Source: Enterococcus mundtii
GTDB lineage: Bacteria; Bacillota; Bacilli; Lactobacillales; Enterococcaceae
DNA: 64,000 nucleotides
Assembly (NCBI RefSeq): GCF_013394305.1
Contig: NZ_AP019810.1
Span: 682,001-746,000, forward strand
Direction of reading: 5' to 3'
The notes under the pieces were generated by a model. It searched no databases. It worked only from the letters and a program-made list of their open reading frames with translations, and was not told the origin of the DNA. Shown here piece by piece: positions 11,129 through 23,094 of this stretch. Within the stretch, counting starts at the first letter, position 1. Every line of letters begins with the position of its first letter. The translations under genes and the position numbers were made by a program.

Positions 11129-11527
11129 TCAATCATAAGGAACATAATCTTCGTAACTTTCTTCGTTGTTCAAGGCTTCATTTTCAATAAAATAGTTCAT
11201 ACAGCCCATCAATTCCGAACTCATTGGTCCGTTTAAAGATAAATCATGACGTTCAATCATTTCCCGGTATTCATCTGCACTGATCACCGCACCGGTTTTC
11301 AAGCTTTTGTATTGCTTCGGTGTTTCCTCCACTTCTTGATCCAACTTTGAAAAATCTGTTTCTTTGTATGTCACGAAATAGCCATGAGAAAGTTTCCGTT
11401 CGACTACTTCATTGCATTCAGGACAGCGGATCGGCATTTCTTTTTCTCGATGCTTCACAATGTGACGTACTTCATTATAATAGAATTTGGTCTGACAATT
11501 GGGACATTTTAATTGATCATCTAACAT
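11129..11527 (-). CDS. zinc-ribbon protein of unknown function
   Basis: A 132-residue cytoplasmic protein. Residues 8-38 hold two Cys pairs, CPNC and CPEC, about 24 residues apart, which fits one zinc-ribbon knuckle set. The remainder is acidic and helical with a conserved-looking TGAVISADEYREMIERHDL segment and an acidic tail (NNEESYEDYVPYD). No catalytic motif is visible. Start ATG 11527 has a GGAG-type ribosome site. It lies downstream of rpoE (same strand), separated by a terminator, and upstream of repeat A. I do not recognise a named family. Confidence 0.75.
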   Translation of the reverse strand: MLDDQLKCPNCQTKFYYNEVRHIVKHREKEMPIRCPECNEVVERKLSHGYFVTYKETDFSKLDQEVEETPKQYKSLKTGAVISADEYREMIERHDLSLNGPMSSELMGCMNYFIENEALNNEESYEDYVPYD

Positions 11528-11750
11528 ATCGATCGTCTCCTTTTATATTTGATTGTCATGTCTCAGTTTCACTTTCATCATACTCTTTTTTACAACAAAT
11601 GAAAAAAGATTCGCTGACATCACCTAATGCTTTTCTCTGAAACATTTCTATAAACCACAAAAATATGCCTTCATCCTTAAGGAGAAACACTTTTGGTTTC
11701 TAGTTGACGTTCTGCCTTACTCTCTAGGACTTTTTCTTTTATTCTAATAC

Positions 11751-11793
11751 AAAAAACTGCAAGGCTACTTTTACAAGTAACTTGCAGTTTTTT
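11751..11793 (-). terminator. intrinsic terminator of rpoE
   Basis: ACTGCAAG pairs with CTTGCAGT, with an inner ACTTG/CAAGT extension, followed by TTTTTT on the minus strand about 15 bp after the rpoE stop codon. Confidence 0.85.
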
Positions 11794-11807
11794 GTGATTT
11801 CTCTTAC

Positions 11808-12419
11808 TTATTCTTCTGGGAAATCTTCGTCTTCAAATTCTTCGTCTTCTTCGTCATCGTCTTCGATAATGCTTAGATCTTCTTCGATGTTTCCTGGGAT
11901 TTCTTCTTCGTCGTCTCCAGTATCTGCACCAATTTCTTGTAAGTCTGAATTGTATGCAGCGATTTCTTCATCATCGTCATCTTCATCTTCAAAAAGATCA
12001 TCATCGTCTTCGTCAGACAGATCAGTATCTTCTGGGTCATCATCGTTATAATCGATGGCATCTTCGTCATCATTGATAAAGGCATTGACTTTTTTGCGTT
12101 TACGACGACGTGGTGTATCCTCGTCTTCTTCGTCGATTCCATGGTTGACTTCTTCATCGATCGAATCGATGGCATACCATGAACGCAAGCCCCAACGATT
12201 GTCGCCTAATGAAATAAAGCTACCGTCGATATTTAAGTCAGTATAAAATTGTGCGAGTGAATCACGAATGTCACTATCTGATTTGCCAAGATATGTTTGA
12301 ATCTCATTTGCTAAATCAGAAAAGTCCATCACATCACCACGCTGCTCTAAGATCGCGTGTGCGACTTCGATCATTGATAATTCGTTTTTATTTGCACCTT
12401 CAAATACACTAATTTCCAA
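11808..12419 (-). CDS. rpoE: RNA polymerase delta subunit
   Basis: Accessory subunit of Firmicute RNA polymerase that raises promoter selectivity and recycling. The 203-residue protein has the expected two halves: an N-terminal globular HARE-HTH domain (residues 1 to about 90: [20 protein letters not shown], and [21 protein letters not shown]) and a very acidic, disordered C-terminal tail of about 100 residues made mainly of Asp and Glu. A short basic patch (RRRKRKKV) precedes the acidic tail. ATG 12419 has a GGACGTG-rich leader with an AGGA-like site. The gene stands alone with its own terminator; pyrG, its usual neighbour in bacilli, is not adjacent here. Confidence 0.95.
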   Translation of the reverse strand: MEISVFEGANKNELSMIEVAHAILEQRGDVMDFSDLANEIQTYLGKSDSDIRDSLAQFYTDLNIDGSFISLGDNRWGLRSWYAIDSIDEEVNHGIDEEDEDTPRRRKRKKVNAFINDDEDAIDYNDDDPEDTDLSDEDDDDLFEDEDDDDEEIAAYNSDLQEIGADTGDDEEEIPGNIEEDLSIIEDDDEEDEEFEDEDFPEE

Positions 12420-12494
12420 TCAGGACACGTCCTTTCACAGTCTACTCCTTATCATACAAAATCACAGGTAAAAAATCAAACGTTTCTTTGCTAT

Positions 12495-12926
12495 TTATGC
12501 AGTAAAATCTAAGACCATCTCATATTCGCCTATTTTTTCGACACCCATGAACAAATCGTAATCGATCATGACTTTGCCAGCCGTTGGACGATCTTTTAGA
12601 CTGACATGTAGTTCTTTTGTGTATGTGTCGACTTGGATCATTCCATAAGGCGTGCGGTAATGGGTTTCTAGACGCTCCCGATAGGCAAATTTTAGACGCA
12701 TACGCATTTCACCAGCACGGATCAATTGCACGTGACCATCTGGCATGATCTTGATTGTGACAGGAATTTCTTCTTGTCCTTCTTGGATCTCTTTATAGCG
12801 TATGTATAAGGTATCGCCAATTTTGACCATTTGTCCTTTCAGATCAAAATAAAAATCTTGTTGCTCTCCTTGTTGTTTCACTTTTGTACGTAATTGTATC
12901 GAAATCGGTAATCCAGATCGTTCCAT
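12495..12926 (-). CDS. DUF1934 family beta-barrel protein (YwiB-like)
   Basis: A 143-residue protein with the calycin-like, all-beta layout of the YwiB/DUF1934 family: short strands such as GLPISIQLRTKV, QQDFYFDLKGQMVKIGDTLYIRYKE, VTIKIMPDGHVQLIRAGEMRMRLKF and a terminal IGEYEMVLDF. The start is ATG 12926, eight bases from AAGGAG; the open frame extends 81 codons further upstream but that part overlaps the divergent lipL promoter region and is not protein-like. Molecular function is unknown. It is divergent from lipL. Confidence 0.85.
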   Translation of the reverse strand: MERSGLPISIQLRTKVKQQGEQQDFYFDLKGQMVKIGDTLYIRYKEIQEGQEEIPVTIKIMPDGHVQLIRAGEMRMRLKFAYRERLETHYRTPYGMIQVDTYTKELHVSLKDRPTAGKVMIDYDLFMGVEKIGEYEMVLDFTA

Positions 12927-13133
12927 TTGACATTCTCCTTTTCTCATAGCTACATTGTTCCCACTTTCCACTGATTTGTCAACCGACAGGTATAGAGAAC
13001 AGATAACTTTTTTCATCTCTTCTTTCTTATTTTGGAGTATAATGAAGAAAGAAGGAGTGATACTCCTGTATATTAGAATGAGTTGAGGTTGTAACAATCG
13101 CTGCTCAAGCAGATTTAAATAGGAGTTGAGTAC

Positions 13134-13967
13134 ATGACGTCCATCATTTTGGATCAAGAAGTCTACCAAACAAATGATTTTTCTCCGTTTGCTTTAACGG
13201 ATATTTTAACAGAGTATGCCAAAAAAAATCAACAAACTTTTCTACATTTTTGGCAATATGAACAGACGATCATCCTCGGTATGAAGGATACCCGAACCCC
13301 TTTTTTATCTGAAGGGATCAAGGTCATCCAAGATGCGGGATTTACACCGGTGATCCGCAATGCTGGTGGACTAGGTATCGTTTCAGACCAAGGGATTTTG
13401 AATATCTCGTTGATTTTCCCACAAGAAGATGAGAACAAGATCTCGATCGATGAAGGATATGAACAGATGCTCGCTCTTACTCGTCAGGCTTTTCCTGTTT
13501 ATGCAGACAAAATAGAAGCCTATGAAATCAAAGATTCTTATTGTCCTGGTACCTACGATCTCAGTATCAATGGTAAAAAATTTGCCGGGATCGCACAACG
13601 ACGGATCAAAAACGGGATCTCTGTGATGATGTATCTGAGCGTGAATGGGGATCAAGAAAAACGAGGCGAACTGATGCGACAGTTTTATCAACAAGCATTG
13701 AAAGAACAATTCGGTACAAACGGCTATCCTGCGGTGGCACCTACAAGCATGGCGACACTAGAAAAGTTATTCGATACACCGTTGACCGTTGCTCAAGTAA
13801 AAGATTCATTTATCCAAGCGTTCACTACATCTTATCCAACAAGTATTTCTATGGGGTCTGACATTTGGCAAGAAGCGAATGTTTCGCCAGATGAATGGCA
13901 CGGACAAATTGAACGTATGACCCAACGAAATGCACTAAAGGAGCTGGCTTATGACAACACCTTATAA
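13134..13967 (+). CDS. lipL: lipoyl/octanoyl amidotransferase LipL-like (octanoyl-GcvH:protein N-octanoyltransferase)
   Basis: Biotin/lipoate A/B ligase-fold protein of 277 residues. In B. subtilis LipL moves octanoyl or lipoyl groups from GcvH to the E2 subunits of 2-oxoacid dehydrogenases by a Cys-thioester mechanism. The signature SYCPGTYDLSINGKKFAGIAQRR is present in its two parts, with the candidate catalytic Cys137 and Lys148/149; RNAGGLGIVSDQGILNISL is the lipoyl-binding loop. Ribosome site AGGAG with ATG 13134. The gene overlaps the following HD-domain gene by 17 bp, so the two are probably translationally coupled. A lipoate ligase LplA-type role is the main alternative. Confidence 0.85.
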   Translation: MTSIILDQEVYQTNDFSPFALTDILTEYAKKNQQTFLHFWQYEQTIILGMKDTRTPFLSEGIKVIQDAGFTPVIRNAGGLGIVSDQGILNISLIFPQEDENKISIDEGYEQMLALTRQAFPVYADKIEAYEIKDSYCPGTYDLSINGKKFAGIAQRRIKNGISVMMYLSVNGDQEKRGELMRQFYQQALKEQFGTNGYPAVAPTSMATLEKLFDTPLTVAQVKDSFIQAFTTSYPTSISMGSDIWQEANVSPDEWHGQIERMTQRNALKELAYDNTL

Positions 13968-15321
13968 ATACAAACTATTACCAATGGAAAAAGTCTTTAG
14001 AGATCCAGTGCATAACTACATCCACGTGCAACATCAAGTGATTTTAGACTTGATCAATTCGAAAGAAGTCCAGCGATTACGACGGATCAAACAACTCGGT
14101 ACTTCGTCATTTACTTTCCATGGCGCAGAGCATAGCCGTTTCACTCATTCACTCGGTGTATACGAAATCTCCCGACGCATCTGTGACATTTTTTCAAGAA
14201 ATTTCTCCATTGAAAAAATCGGTCCTTCTGGTTGGGATGATCGGGAACGTCTCGTGACTTTATGTGCCGCCTTACTCCATGATATTGGCCATGGGCCTTA
14301 TTCACATACCTTTGAACATATTTTCCAGACCAATCATGAAGCAATCACTGTAGAGATCATTACTTCGCCAGAAACGGAAGTCTATCAGATTTTGAATCGT
14401 GTCGAAGAAGGTTTTCCTGAGAAAGTGGCTAGTGTGATCCAAAAAACATATCCAAATCCACAAGTCGTCCAAATGATCTCTAGCCAAATCGATGCCGATC
14501 GTATGGATTACCTTTTACGTGATGCCTACTTTACAGGTACAGAATATGGAACGTTCGATCTGACAAGGATTTTGCGTGTGATTCGCCCCTATCAAGGTGG
14601 AATCGCTTTTTCCATGAATGGGATGCACGCAGTAGAAGATTATATCGTCAGTCGCTATCAGATGTATGTTCAAGTATACTTTCATCCAGTTTCTCGAGGA
14701 ATGGAAGTCGTCTTGGAGCATCTATTGCATCGTGCCCATGAACTTTATCACCAAGATGATGATAGTTTTGCACGTTATTCACAGTTACTGTTGCCATTTT
14801 TAGATGGCACATTTAGTTTAGATGAGTACTTAAAGCTGGATGATGGCGTCTTGAATACGTGTTTCAGTCAATGGACGGATTCATCTGATCCAATCCTTAG
14901 TGACTTAGCCAAACGCTTCTTAAATCGTAAACCATTGAAATCAGCGATGTTTTCTGGTGATCGTCACTCACCACTGATTGCTGAATTGACCTCTTTGGTC
15001 GAAAAAGTGGGCTACAATCCAAACTATTATACAGCCATCAATTCAAGCTATGACCTGCCTTATGATTTTTACCGTCCAGAAGAAGGCAGACATCGCACAC
15101 AAATTGAAATCTTGCGAAATGACGGAACTTTGGTAGAATTATCAGAGGTCAGTCAATTAGTTGCTGCACTCGCAGGGCAAGAACAAGGAGATGAACGCTT
15201 CTTCTTTCCGAAAGAAATGGTCGATCCTACCTTGCGTAATCACTATGATCTTTTTGATGAAACCTACCAAGAATTTGCGCGTCATATCCATAATGGCGCA
15301 TTGATTGAAGAAATAAACTAA
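13951..15321 (+). CDS. HD-domain dNTP triphosphohydrolase-like protein (YwfO / EF1143 family)
   Basis: A 456-residue HD-superfamily phosphohydrolase. The metal-binding residues are visible in order: His in GAEHSRFTHSLGVYEISR (about residues 60-75), the HD pair in ALLHDIGHGPYSHTFEH and the distal Asp in QIDADRMDYLLRD. The family member EF1143 of E. faecalis is a structurally studied tetrameric dNTPase with regulatory dNTP sites, so a role in nucleotide pool control is likely. ATG 13951 follows AAGGAG inside the 3' end of lipL; a HAD phosphatase gene follows after 14 bp, which makes a three-gene plus-strand operon. Confidence 0.9.
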   Translation: MTTPYKYKLLPMEKVFRDPVHNYIHVQHQVILDLINSKEVQRLRRIKQLGTSSFTFHGAEHSRFTHSLGVYEISRRICDIFSRNFSIEKIGPSGWDDRERLVTLCAALLHDIGHGPYSHTFEHIFQTNHEAITVEIITSPETEVYQILNRVEEGFPEKVASVIQKTYPNPQVVQMISSQIDADRMDYLLRDAYFTGTEYGTFDLTRILRVIRPYQGGIAFSMNGMHAVEDYIVSRYQMYVQVYFHPVSRGMEVVLEHLLHRAHELYHQDDDSFARYSQLLLPFLDGTFSLDEYLKLDDGVLNTCFSQWTDSSDPILSDLAKRFLNRKPLKSAMFSGDRHSPLIAELTSLVEKVGYNPNYYTAINSSYDLPYDFYRPEEGRHRTQIEILRNDGTLVELSEVSQLVAALAGQEQGDERFFFPKEMVDPTLRNHYDLFDETYQEFARHIHNGALIEEIN

Positions 15322-15335
15322 CTAAGGAGAATTTT

Positions 15336-16145
15336 ATGTCTATCAAATTAGTCGCTATCGATATCGATGGCACCCTGTTAAACGAAAAAAGAGAAATCAC
15401 ACAAGAAGTAAAAGAAGCAATTGCAAGCGCTGTGGAAAAAAACGTGGCAATCGTACTATGTACAGGTCGTCCGCTTCCAGGAGTCAAAAACCAATTGAAT
15501 GAATTGGGATTATACCAAGACAACGATTATGTGATCACTTATAACGGTGCGTTAGTCCAGCAAACAAAATCTGGCAAGATCATTGCTCGTCATGGCTTGA
15601 CTTATGAAGATTTCTTGGAGATCGAAGTCATGGCCAGACGTGTGGGGAGTCATTTGCATTCGATCGATGATCAAACGATCTATACAACGAATCGTGATAT
15701 CAGTCCCTATACTGTCCATGAAGCTTTTTTAGTCAACATGCCATTGAAATATCGGACAGCTGATGAAATGACACCTGATATGAGTATCGTGAAGATGATG
15801 ATGATCGATGAACCAGCGATCCTAGATGCGGCCATCGCTCGTTTACCACAAACTTTCCGCGAAAAATATACAACTGTCAAGAGTTCACCTTTCTACTTTG
15901 AGATCTTGAACAAAGAAGCTAGTAAAGGCGCTGCTGTTGCTAACTTAGCCCAACATCTAGGAATCAAACAAGAGGAGATCATGGCAATCGGTGACAACGA
16001 AAATGATTTGTCGATGATCGAATACGCTGGATTAGGCGTGGCGATGGGAAATGCCGTTCCGTTGATAAAAGAAGCGGCTAATGTGGTTACTGCAACCAAC
16101 GATGAACACGGTGTGGCTGAAGCAATCAAAAAATATGTCTTGTAA
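15336..16145 (+). CDS. HAD-superfamily sugar phosphatase, Cof/YidA type
   Basis: A 269-residue cytoplasmic phosphatase. The four HAD motifs are present: motif I DIDGTLL near the N-terminus (nucleophile Asp9), motif II CTGRP, motif III Lys near KEASKGAAV, and motif IV IGDNENDLSMIEYAG. The large C2B cap between motifs II and III is typical of Cof-type enzymes, which hydrolyse sugar phosphates, FMN or pyridoxal phosphate with broad specificity. It closes the lipL-HD-HAD operon and is followed by a bidirectional terminator. Substrate cannot be predicted. Confidence 0.9.
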   Translation: MSIKLVAIDIDGTLLNEKREITQEVKEAIASAVEKNVAIVLCTGRPLPGVKNQLNELGLYQDNDYVITYNGALVQQTKSGKIIARHGLTYEDFLEIEVMARRVGSHLHSIDDQTIYTTNRDISPYTVHEAFLVNMPLKYRTADEMTPDMSIVKMMMIDEPAILDAAIARLPQTFREKYTTVKSSPFYFEILNKEASKGAAVANLAQHLGIKQEEIMAIGDNENDLSMIEYAGLGVAMGNAVPLIKEAANVVTATNDEHGVAEAIKKYVL

Positions 16146-16156
16146 AAGTAATGAAT

Positions 16157-16213
16157 AAAAACAGCTCATTTTAAAGTCCGAAGTATCGGCTCTTTCTTAT
16201 GAGCTGTTTTTTT
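16157..16213. terminator. bidirectional intrinsic terminator
   Basis: AAAACAGCTCAT pairs with ATGAGCTGTTTT, with an inner GTCCGA-type arm, followed by a T run. It separates the convergent HAD and Nudix genes. Confidence 0.85.
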
Positions 16214-16215
16214 GT

Positions 16216-16659
16216 TCAATTTTGCTTCATCGCTAACCATTTTTCCACTGCCCAACGATGACTTCCTCGTTTTAATTTTTCTAAGGCAGTTTCAGGAGTG
16301 ACCCACCAGATCGATTGGTCTTTTTCGGTTGGTTCCCCTACCTTTTGCCAACTCTTTGCTACATAAAAATAGCCAGGATTGTGGAAGTAAGTTTTTCGAT
16401 GGTTTGAGTAAAAATATTCCGCTGCTTCCCCTAGATAACAAGAAATCTCTGCGCTGATCCCCATTTCCTCCAGTAATTCACGAGAAATCGCTTCTTCATT
16501 TGTTTCCTGTCCCTCTTTTTCACCGCCTGGCAAAAAAAAGGCACCATTTGGCGCTTCGATCATTGCGATTTTCCCATGTGTTTCGACAATGATATACGCT
16601 GCGTAACGGTCTTGGTAATTTGCAGACTCGTCTTTTTCGCCAAACATTGGGTTTTCCAT
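16216..16659 (-). CDS. Nudix hydrolase
   Basis: A 147-residue protein with a complete Nudix box, G-x5-E-x7-REUxEExGU, at about residues 46-68 (GGEKEGQETNEEAISREL, then LEEMGI), which binds Mg2+ and hydrolyses nucleoside diphosphates linked to another group. Flanking strands (YAAYIIVETHGKIAMIEAPNGAFFLPGG) fit the MutT-like fold. Substrate is unknown; mutagenic nucleotide clean-up is one option. It is a single gene on the minus strand, with a terminator shared with the convergent HAD gene. The start at 16659 is plausible; the in-frame ATG four codons later is an alternative. Confidence 0.9.
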   Translation of the reverse strand: MENPMFGEKDESANYQDRYAAYIIVETHGKIAMIEAPNGAFFLPGGEKEGQETNEEAISRELLEEMGISAEISCYLGEAAEYFYSNHRKTYFHNPGYFYVAKSWQKVGEPTEKDQSIWWVTPETALEKLKRGSHRWAVEKWLAMKQN

Positions 16660-16792
16660 AGGTATTGTCCCTTCATCTTTTTCTTTCTATTCTACATGAG
16701 AGTTTTCTCATAAACAAGCACAAACCCATAGCGTACTTGAAATTTTTGATATGATAATGTGGAAAAGGTAAAAAAGAAAGGAAGATATACTT

Positions 16793-17167
16793 ATGAAAAT
16801 GGCTCACACTTGCGTCCGCGTTAAAGATCTTGACGCTTCTTTAAAATTCTATCAAACAGCATTCGGCTTTGAAGAAAGTCGTCGTCGCGATTTTCCAGAA
16901 AACAAGTTCACGCTGGTTTACTTGACTTTACCAGGAGATGATTACGAATTAGAGTTGACTTACAACTATGATCATGAAGGCTATGATTTAGGAAACGGCT
17001 ACGGTCATATCGCTATTTCAGTTGAAGACTTAGAAGCACTTCATGAAAAACATCAAGCAGCAGGCTTCAACGTGACTGACTTGAAAGGACTGCCAGGAAC
17101 AGCTCCGTCTTATTACTTCGTTGTCGATCCTGATGGTTACAAAATCGAAGTCATTCGTACAAAATAA
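16793..17167 (+). CDS. gloA: glyoxalase I (lactoylglutathione lyase family)
   Basis: A 124-residue VOC-superfamily enzyme that isomerises the hemithioacetal of methylglyoxal, a toxic glycolytic by-product. The two beta-alpha-beta-beta-beta modules are visible (residues 1-60 and 70-124), and the four metal ligands fit His5 (MAHTCVRVKDL), Glu in YELELTYN, His in YGHIAISVEDL and Glu in DGYKIEVIRTK. The length matches bacterial GloA. AAAGGAAG ribosome site upstream. It stands alone with its own terminator. Confidence 0.92.
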   Translation: MKMAHTCVRVKDLDASLKFYQTAFGFEESRRRDFPENKFTLVYLTLPGDDYELELTYNYDHEGYDLGNGYGHIAISVEDLEALHEKHQAAGFNVTDLKGLPGTAPSYYFVVDPDGYKIEVIRTK

Positions 17168-17180
17168 ATAGAGCAATACT

Positions 17181-17228
17181 AAAAAACAGAGGATGTGAAC
17201 ACCGCGTGTCAACTTCCTCTGTTTTTTT
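17181..17228. terminator. bidirectional intrinsic terminator between gloA and ntpJ
   Basis: AAACAGAGGA pairs with TCCTCTGTTT, with GTGAAC/GTGTCAAC inside, and A and T runs on the two sides. Confidence 0.8.
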
Positions 17229-17250
17229 CTGTTCTTAAAACCACTTACTG

Positions 17251-18597
17251 TTAACCGATCAATACGCTCTCTTCTGGATATTTGTACTTCGTCCCTACTT
17301 GATTTCCTTTTACAAGAATAGAGAAAAAGACGGTTAAAATCCCTACACGTCCGATATACATCAATGACATGATGATCAGTTTCCCGACTTCTGTCAGATC
17401 TGGCGTCAACCCCATTGTCAACCCAACTGTTCCAAAAGCTGAGAACACTTCAAAAGCAATATATTCGATGCCTGAAGTTTCTGGGATCGTCTCAGTCACA
17501 GACAAGACCATGATCGCCAACATACATAAAGACAATGTAACGAAAAACAATGTCAGTGCGCGAAGTACTGCTGCTGGGCGAATAGTTCGTCCGAAAGCTT
17601 CAGCTCTGGTTTTCCCGTTAAATGTCGCATGCATTTGAATCAATAGGATGCCCAAAGTAGTGGTCTTTAACCCACCTGCTGTTGAACCGGATGTTCCACC
17701 GATATACATCAAGATCATTGTCAACATCAAGCCGGCATGACTCATTTGTAAATAGTCGATGGAGTAGTAACCAGCTGTTCTTGGTGTGACACTCATGAAG
17801 AACGTATTTGCTAAACGTTCAAGATAAGTTCCTTCAACTAGATGGATCGCATTTTGTTCGGTAAAGAAAAAGACGATAAAACCGCCCACCAATAAGCCAC
17901 CAGTGACAATCAATGCAATTTTTGAGTGGAGAGTGATTTTCTTTACTTTATGATAACTAAGTAGATCCCGCCAAACAATGAAACCTAACCCACCAGCAAT
18001 GATCAGCGCAGAGACCACCATTAAGAGATAGATGTTTGGCTGATCATTTGCTAAGCTATCCCCTAACAAATCAAACCCAGCATTACAAAAACTTGATACG
18101 GCATGGAAGATGCTGTACCAAATCCCTTTTGTCCATCCGTAAGTCGGCACAAATGTAAAACTCAAGGCAAGTGCTCCCAGCCCTTGGATGACCATTGCGA
18201 ATTTCAAGATATAGAGCATCAAACTCATAACACCTGACATGATTTCAAGATTCAATGCTTCTTTTAGTAAGATCCGCATACTAAAGCTGACTTTTTTCTT
18301 CGCTACTGCAAAGAAAATAATGGGGATCATCATAAAACCTAAACCACCGATCTCGATCAAAACCATGATCAGAAACTGACCGGCTTCATTCCAATGCGCC
18401 GCAGTGTTCAATGTAGTCAAGCCAGTGACACAGACGGCTGAAGTTGCAGTAAATAATGCATCAATATAATTCGTCGGTTCGCCACTTTTACTAAAGAAAG
18501 GCAAAGTAAGTAAACTGCCACCAACTAAGATCAAAAGAAAAAAGCCAACAGCAATCAATTGAACTGGTGACAGTTGTTTTGTTATCCTCTGTTTCAT
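17251..18597 (-). CDS. ntpJ: NtpJ, Trk/Ktr-type K+ transporter membrane subunit (KtrII)
   Basis: A 448-residue K+ (probably Na+-coupled) translocating subunit. In E. hirae NtpJ was shown to form the KtrII potassium uptake system and to work independently of the Na+-ATPase although it is at the end of the ntp operon. The sequence shows four M1-P-M2 repeats; the first filter region is SAVCVTGLTTL, and later loops contain SFCNAGFDLLG, TPRTAGYYSIDY and FGTVGLTMGL. Start ATG 18597 (MKQRITKQLS) follows AGAGGAG; the longer frame from 18642 lacks a ribosome site. No KtrA-like regulatory subunit is adjacent. It is separated from ntpD by 371 bp holding palindromic repeat B, which could terminate most operon transcription. 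Confidence 0.93.
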   Translation of the reverse strand: MKQRITKQLSPVQLIAVGFFLLILVGGSLLTLPFFSKSGEPTNYIDALFTATSAVCVTGLTTLNTAAHWNEAGQFLIMVLIEIGGLGFMMIPIIFFAVAKKKVSFSMRILLKEALNLEIMSGVMSLMLYILKFAMVIQGLGALALSFTFVPTYGWTKGIWYSIFHAVSSFCNAGFDLLGDSLANDQPNIYLLMVVSALIIAGGLGFIVWRDLLSYHKVKKITLHSKIALIVTGGLLVGGFIVFFFTEQNAIHLVEGTYLERLANTFFMSVTPRTAGYYSIDYLQMSHAGLMLTMILMYIGGTSGSTAGGLKTTTLGILLIQMHATFNGKTRAEAFGRTIRPAAVLRALTLFFVTLSLCMLAIMVLSVTETIPETSGIEYIAFEVFSAFGTVGLTMGLTPDLTEVGKLIIMSLMYIGRVGILTVFFSILVKGNQVGTKYKYPEESVLIG

Positions 18598-18834
18598 TCG
18601 AATCACTCCTCTAAGACCGTTAGCTACCTTCGCAACGAACAAATGAAGTAGCTATTGCTCTCACGGATGTAAAAGTAAGTCCGCCAAACGCTCGCTTTCT
18701 TTTCATTCCTTATCTTACCTTGTTTTTCTTCTTCCAGCAAAGAATTTGAGTCTTTTTCCTCCCTTATACCTGTTCGTTTGATACACATGCTTTCGAACAA
18801 ACAATAGGAACGCTCAAATGAGTTCTACAAAAAA

Positions 18835-18925
18835 AAACTCCAGATAATAAGCCATAAACATCCGAAATTAGTTAAAGATATTTTTCGACATTTACGGCCT
18901 ATTCTTCGGAGCTTAGAACTGTAGC
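18835..18925. repeat. dispersed palindromic repeat copy B, terminator-like, inside the ntp operon
   Basis: Long inverted repeat (GCCGTAAATGTC...GAAA against TTTCGGATGTTTATGGC, with G-U pairs), followed on the minus strand within 20 nt by nine T. The flank reads CTAAGCTCCGAAGAATAGGCCG, like the arms of copies D and E. It lies between ntpD and ntpJ. The rest of this 371-bp gap shows only a weak 54-codon ORF (18624-18788, minus) with no good ribosome site; it sits where ntpH is placed in E. hirae but I cannot confirm identity. Confidence 0.6.
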
Positions 18926-18968
18926 TCAGATGAACGAACAACGTTACTAATTTGCTCAGATGACTTAG

Positions 18969-19604
18969 CTAATCAGCGTTCCCCATATTTTTCACTTTGA
19001 TCAAGCGAGTAACTTCCGCACGTTCATTTTCTTCTAACTTCATCTTGATATAATAGATCGTTTCTTCTAATTGTGGAATCGTCATGTACTCTAACGCATT
19101 CACTCTGCGCCGTGTTTTTTCGATCTCACCGGCCATCAGTTGACAGGTTTTCTCGATCTCTGTCAACTCAAGGAGCTTAGGCAGAAATGAGGTAAAACGA
19201 TCGATCGAACGGTCTAATTCTGCATTGGAATTCAAATAGCCATAATCCACCGGTGCTTCGCCTAGCTGTTCGTCATATTCAAAATTCATGATCGGTACTT
19301 TGACGCTCATAATGTTTTTTTCGATAACAGCTAACTCGACATTTTCAGCCGATAGTACAAACAATTCATCAATGAAGGCTTCAGGTAATGAAGCTTTCGC
19401 AAGGACAAAATCGCTCATAGCTGCTGTCATTTCTTTTTCTACTACTTGGCGCAGTTCATTGTTCTTACGGATCAGTAGGATGAATTGACGCATCAATTCA
19501 TCCTGCTTATCCTTCAACAATTTGTGTCCTCTTGTTGCAGTCCTCAATTGCTTTTTGAGTCGTGTCAATTCCATTCGTGTCGGATTAACATTTAATCGAA
19601 CCAT
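18969..19604 (-). CDS. ntpD: V-type Na+-ATPase subunit D (central shaft)
   Basis: Rotor shaft subunit that passes through the A3B3 head and couples ATP hydrolysis to rotation of the K ring; pairs with NtpG (subunit F). The 211-residue protein is almost wholly helical, with the family start [17 protein letters not shown], the two long coiled-coil helices at both ends ([20 protein letters not shown] and [16 protein letters not shown]) and a short beta part in the middle ([14 protein letters not shown]). ATG 19604 was chosen over the longer frame because of the conserved N-terminus and an AAGGGGAGTGAG ribosome site inside the end of ntpB. From memory it differs from E. hirae NtpD at many positions in the middle region, which argues for a different species. 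Confidence 0.95.
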   Translation of the reverse strand: MVRLNVNPTRMELTRLKKQLRTATRGHKLLKDKQDELMRQFILLIRKNNELRQVVEKEMTAAMSDFVLAKASLPEAFIDELFVLSAENVELAVIEKNIMSVKVPIMNFEYDEQLGEAPVDYGYLNSNAELDRSIDRFTSFLPKLLELTEIEKTCQLMAGEIEKTRRRVNALEYMTIPQLEETIYYIKMKLEENERAEVTRLIKVKNMGNAD

Positions 19605-19611
19605 CTGACAC

Positions 19612-22762
<3,151 letters not shown>

Positions 22763-22782
22763 TGCACTATCTCCTTTACATT

Positions 22783-23094
22783 CTATAAGATATTTTGTCC
22801 AACTGCTTTTTCCACACTCTTTTGGATCTCTGCTACGCCGATCCCCATCGTTCCTTGATGGCTAGGGATTAGGACAATTGCTGGCGTCATCGATTCTTTG
22901 TAACGTTCTATCGTCTCAGGTGTCATCGCCGCCGATTGTTCTGTGACATAGATCACTCCATAGGCGCTTTTTGCCATTTGTTCGATTGCGCGCCTCACTT
23001 CTTGTGGCTCTGTCGCATAGTGCACATCAAACCCAAATAATTTAAATGGTAAAACAGAATCTTTGTCGCCAACGACACCGATTTTATGCGTCAT
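22783..23094 (-). CDS. ntpG: V-type Na+-ATPase subunit F (NtpG)
   Basis: Small (103-residue) CheY-like central-stalk subunit that binds and stiffens NtpD. Visible features are the initial beta strand [20 protein letters not shown], a central [10 protein letters not shown] and the C-terminal [18 protein letters not shown] helix. Starts 11 bp inside the end of ntpC, in the usual ntpC-G-A order. Confidence 0.95.
   Translation of the reverse strand: MTHKIGVVGDKDSVLPFKLFGFDVHYATEPQEVRRAIEQMAKSAYGVIYVTEQSAAMTPETIERYKESMTPAIVLIPSHQGTMGIGVAEIQKSVEKAVGQNIL

Noticed and set aside
11782-12051. Plus-strand ORF coding an almost pure serine protein
   Set aside because: It is the antisense reading of the acidic Asp/Glu tail of rpoE (GAT/GAA/GAC codons read backwards as Ser), with no ribosome site.
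12927-13169. 81-codon N-terminal extension of the DUF1934 protein
   Set aside because: It crosses the promoter and start of divergent lipL and is not protein-like; a strong ribosome site supports ATG 12926.
18624-18788. 54-codon ORF as ntpH
   Set aside because: Position fits, but there is no ribosome site and I cannot recall the E. hirae NtpH sequence well enough to confirm; not annotated as a gene.
18600-18840. c-di-AMP (ydaO-type) riboswitch before the K+ transporter gene ntpJ
   Set aside because: None of the conserved blocks of that riboswitch class were seen in the leader.
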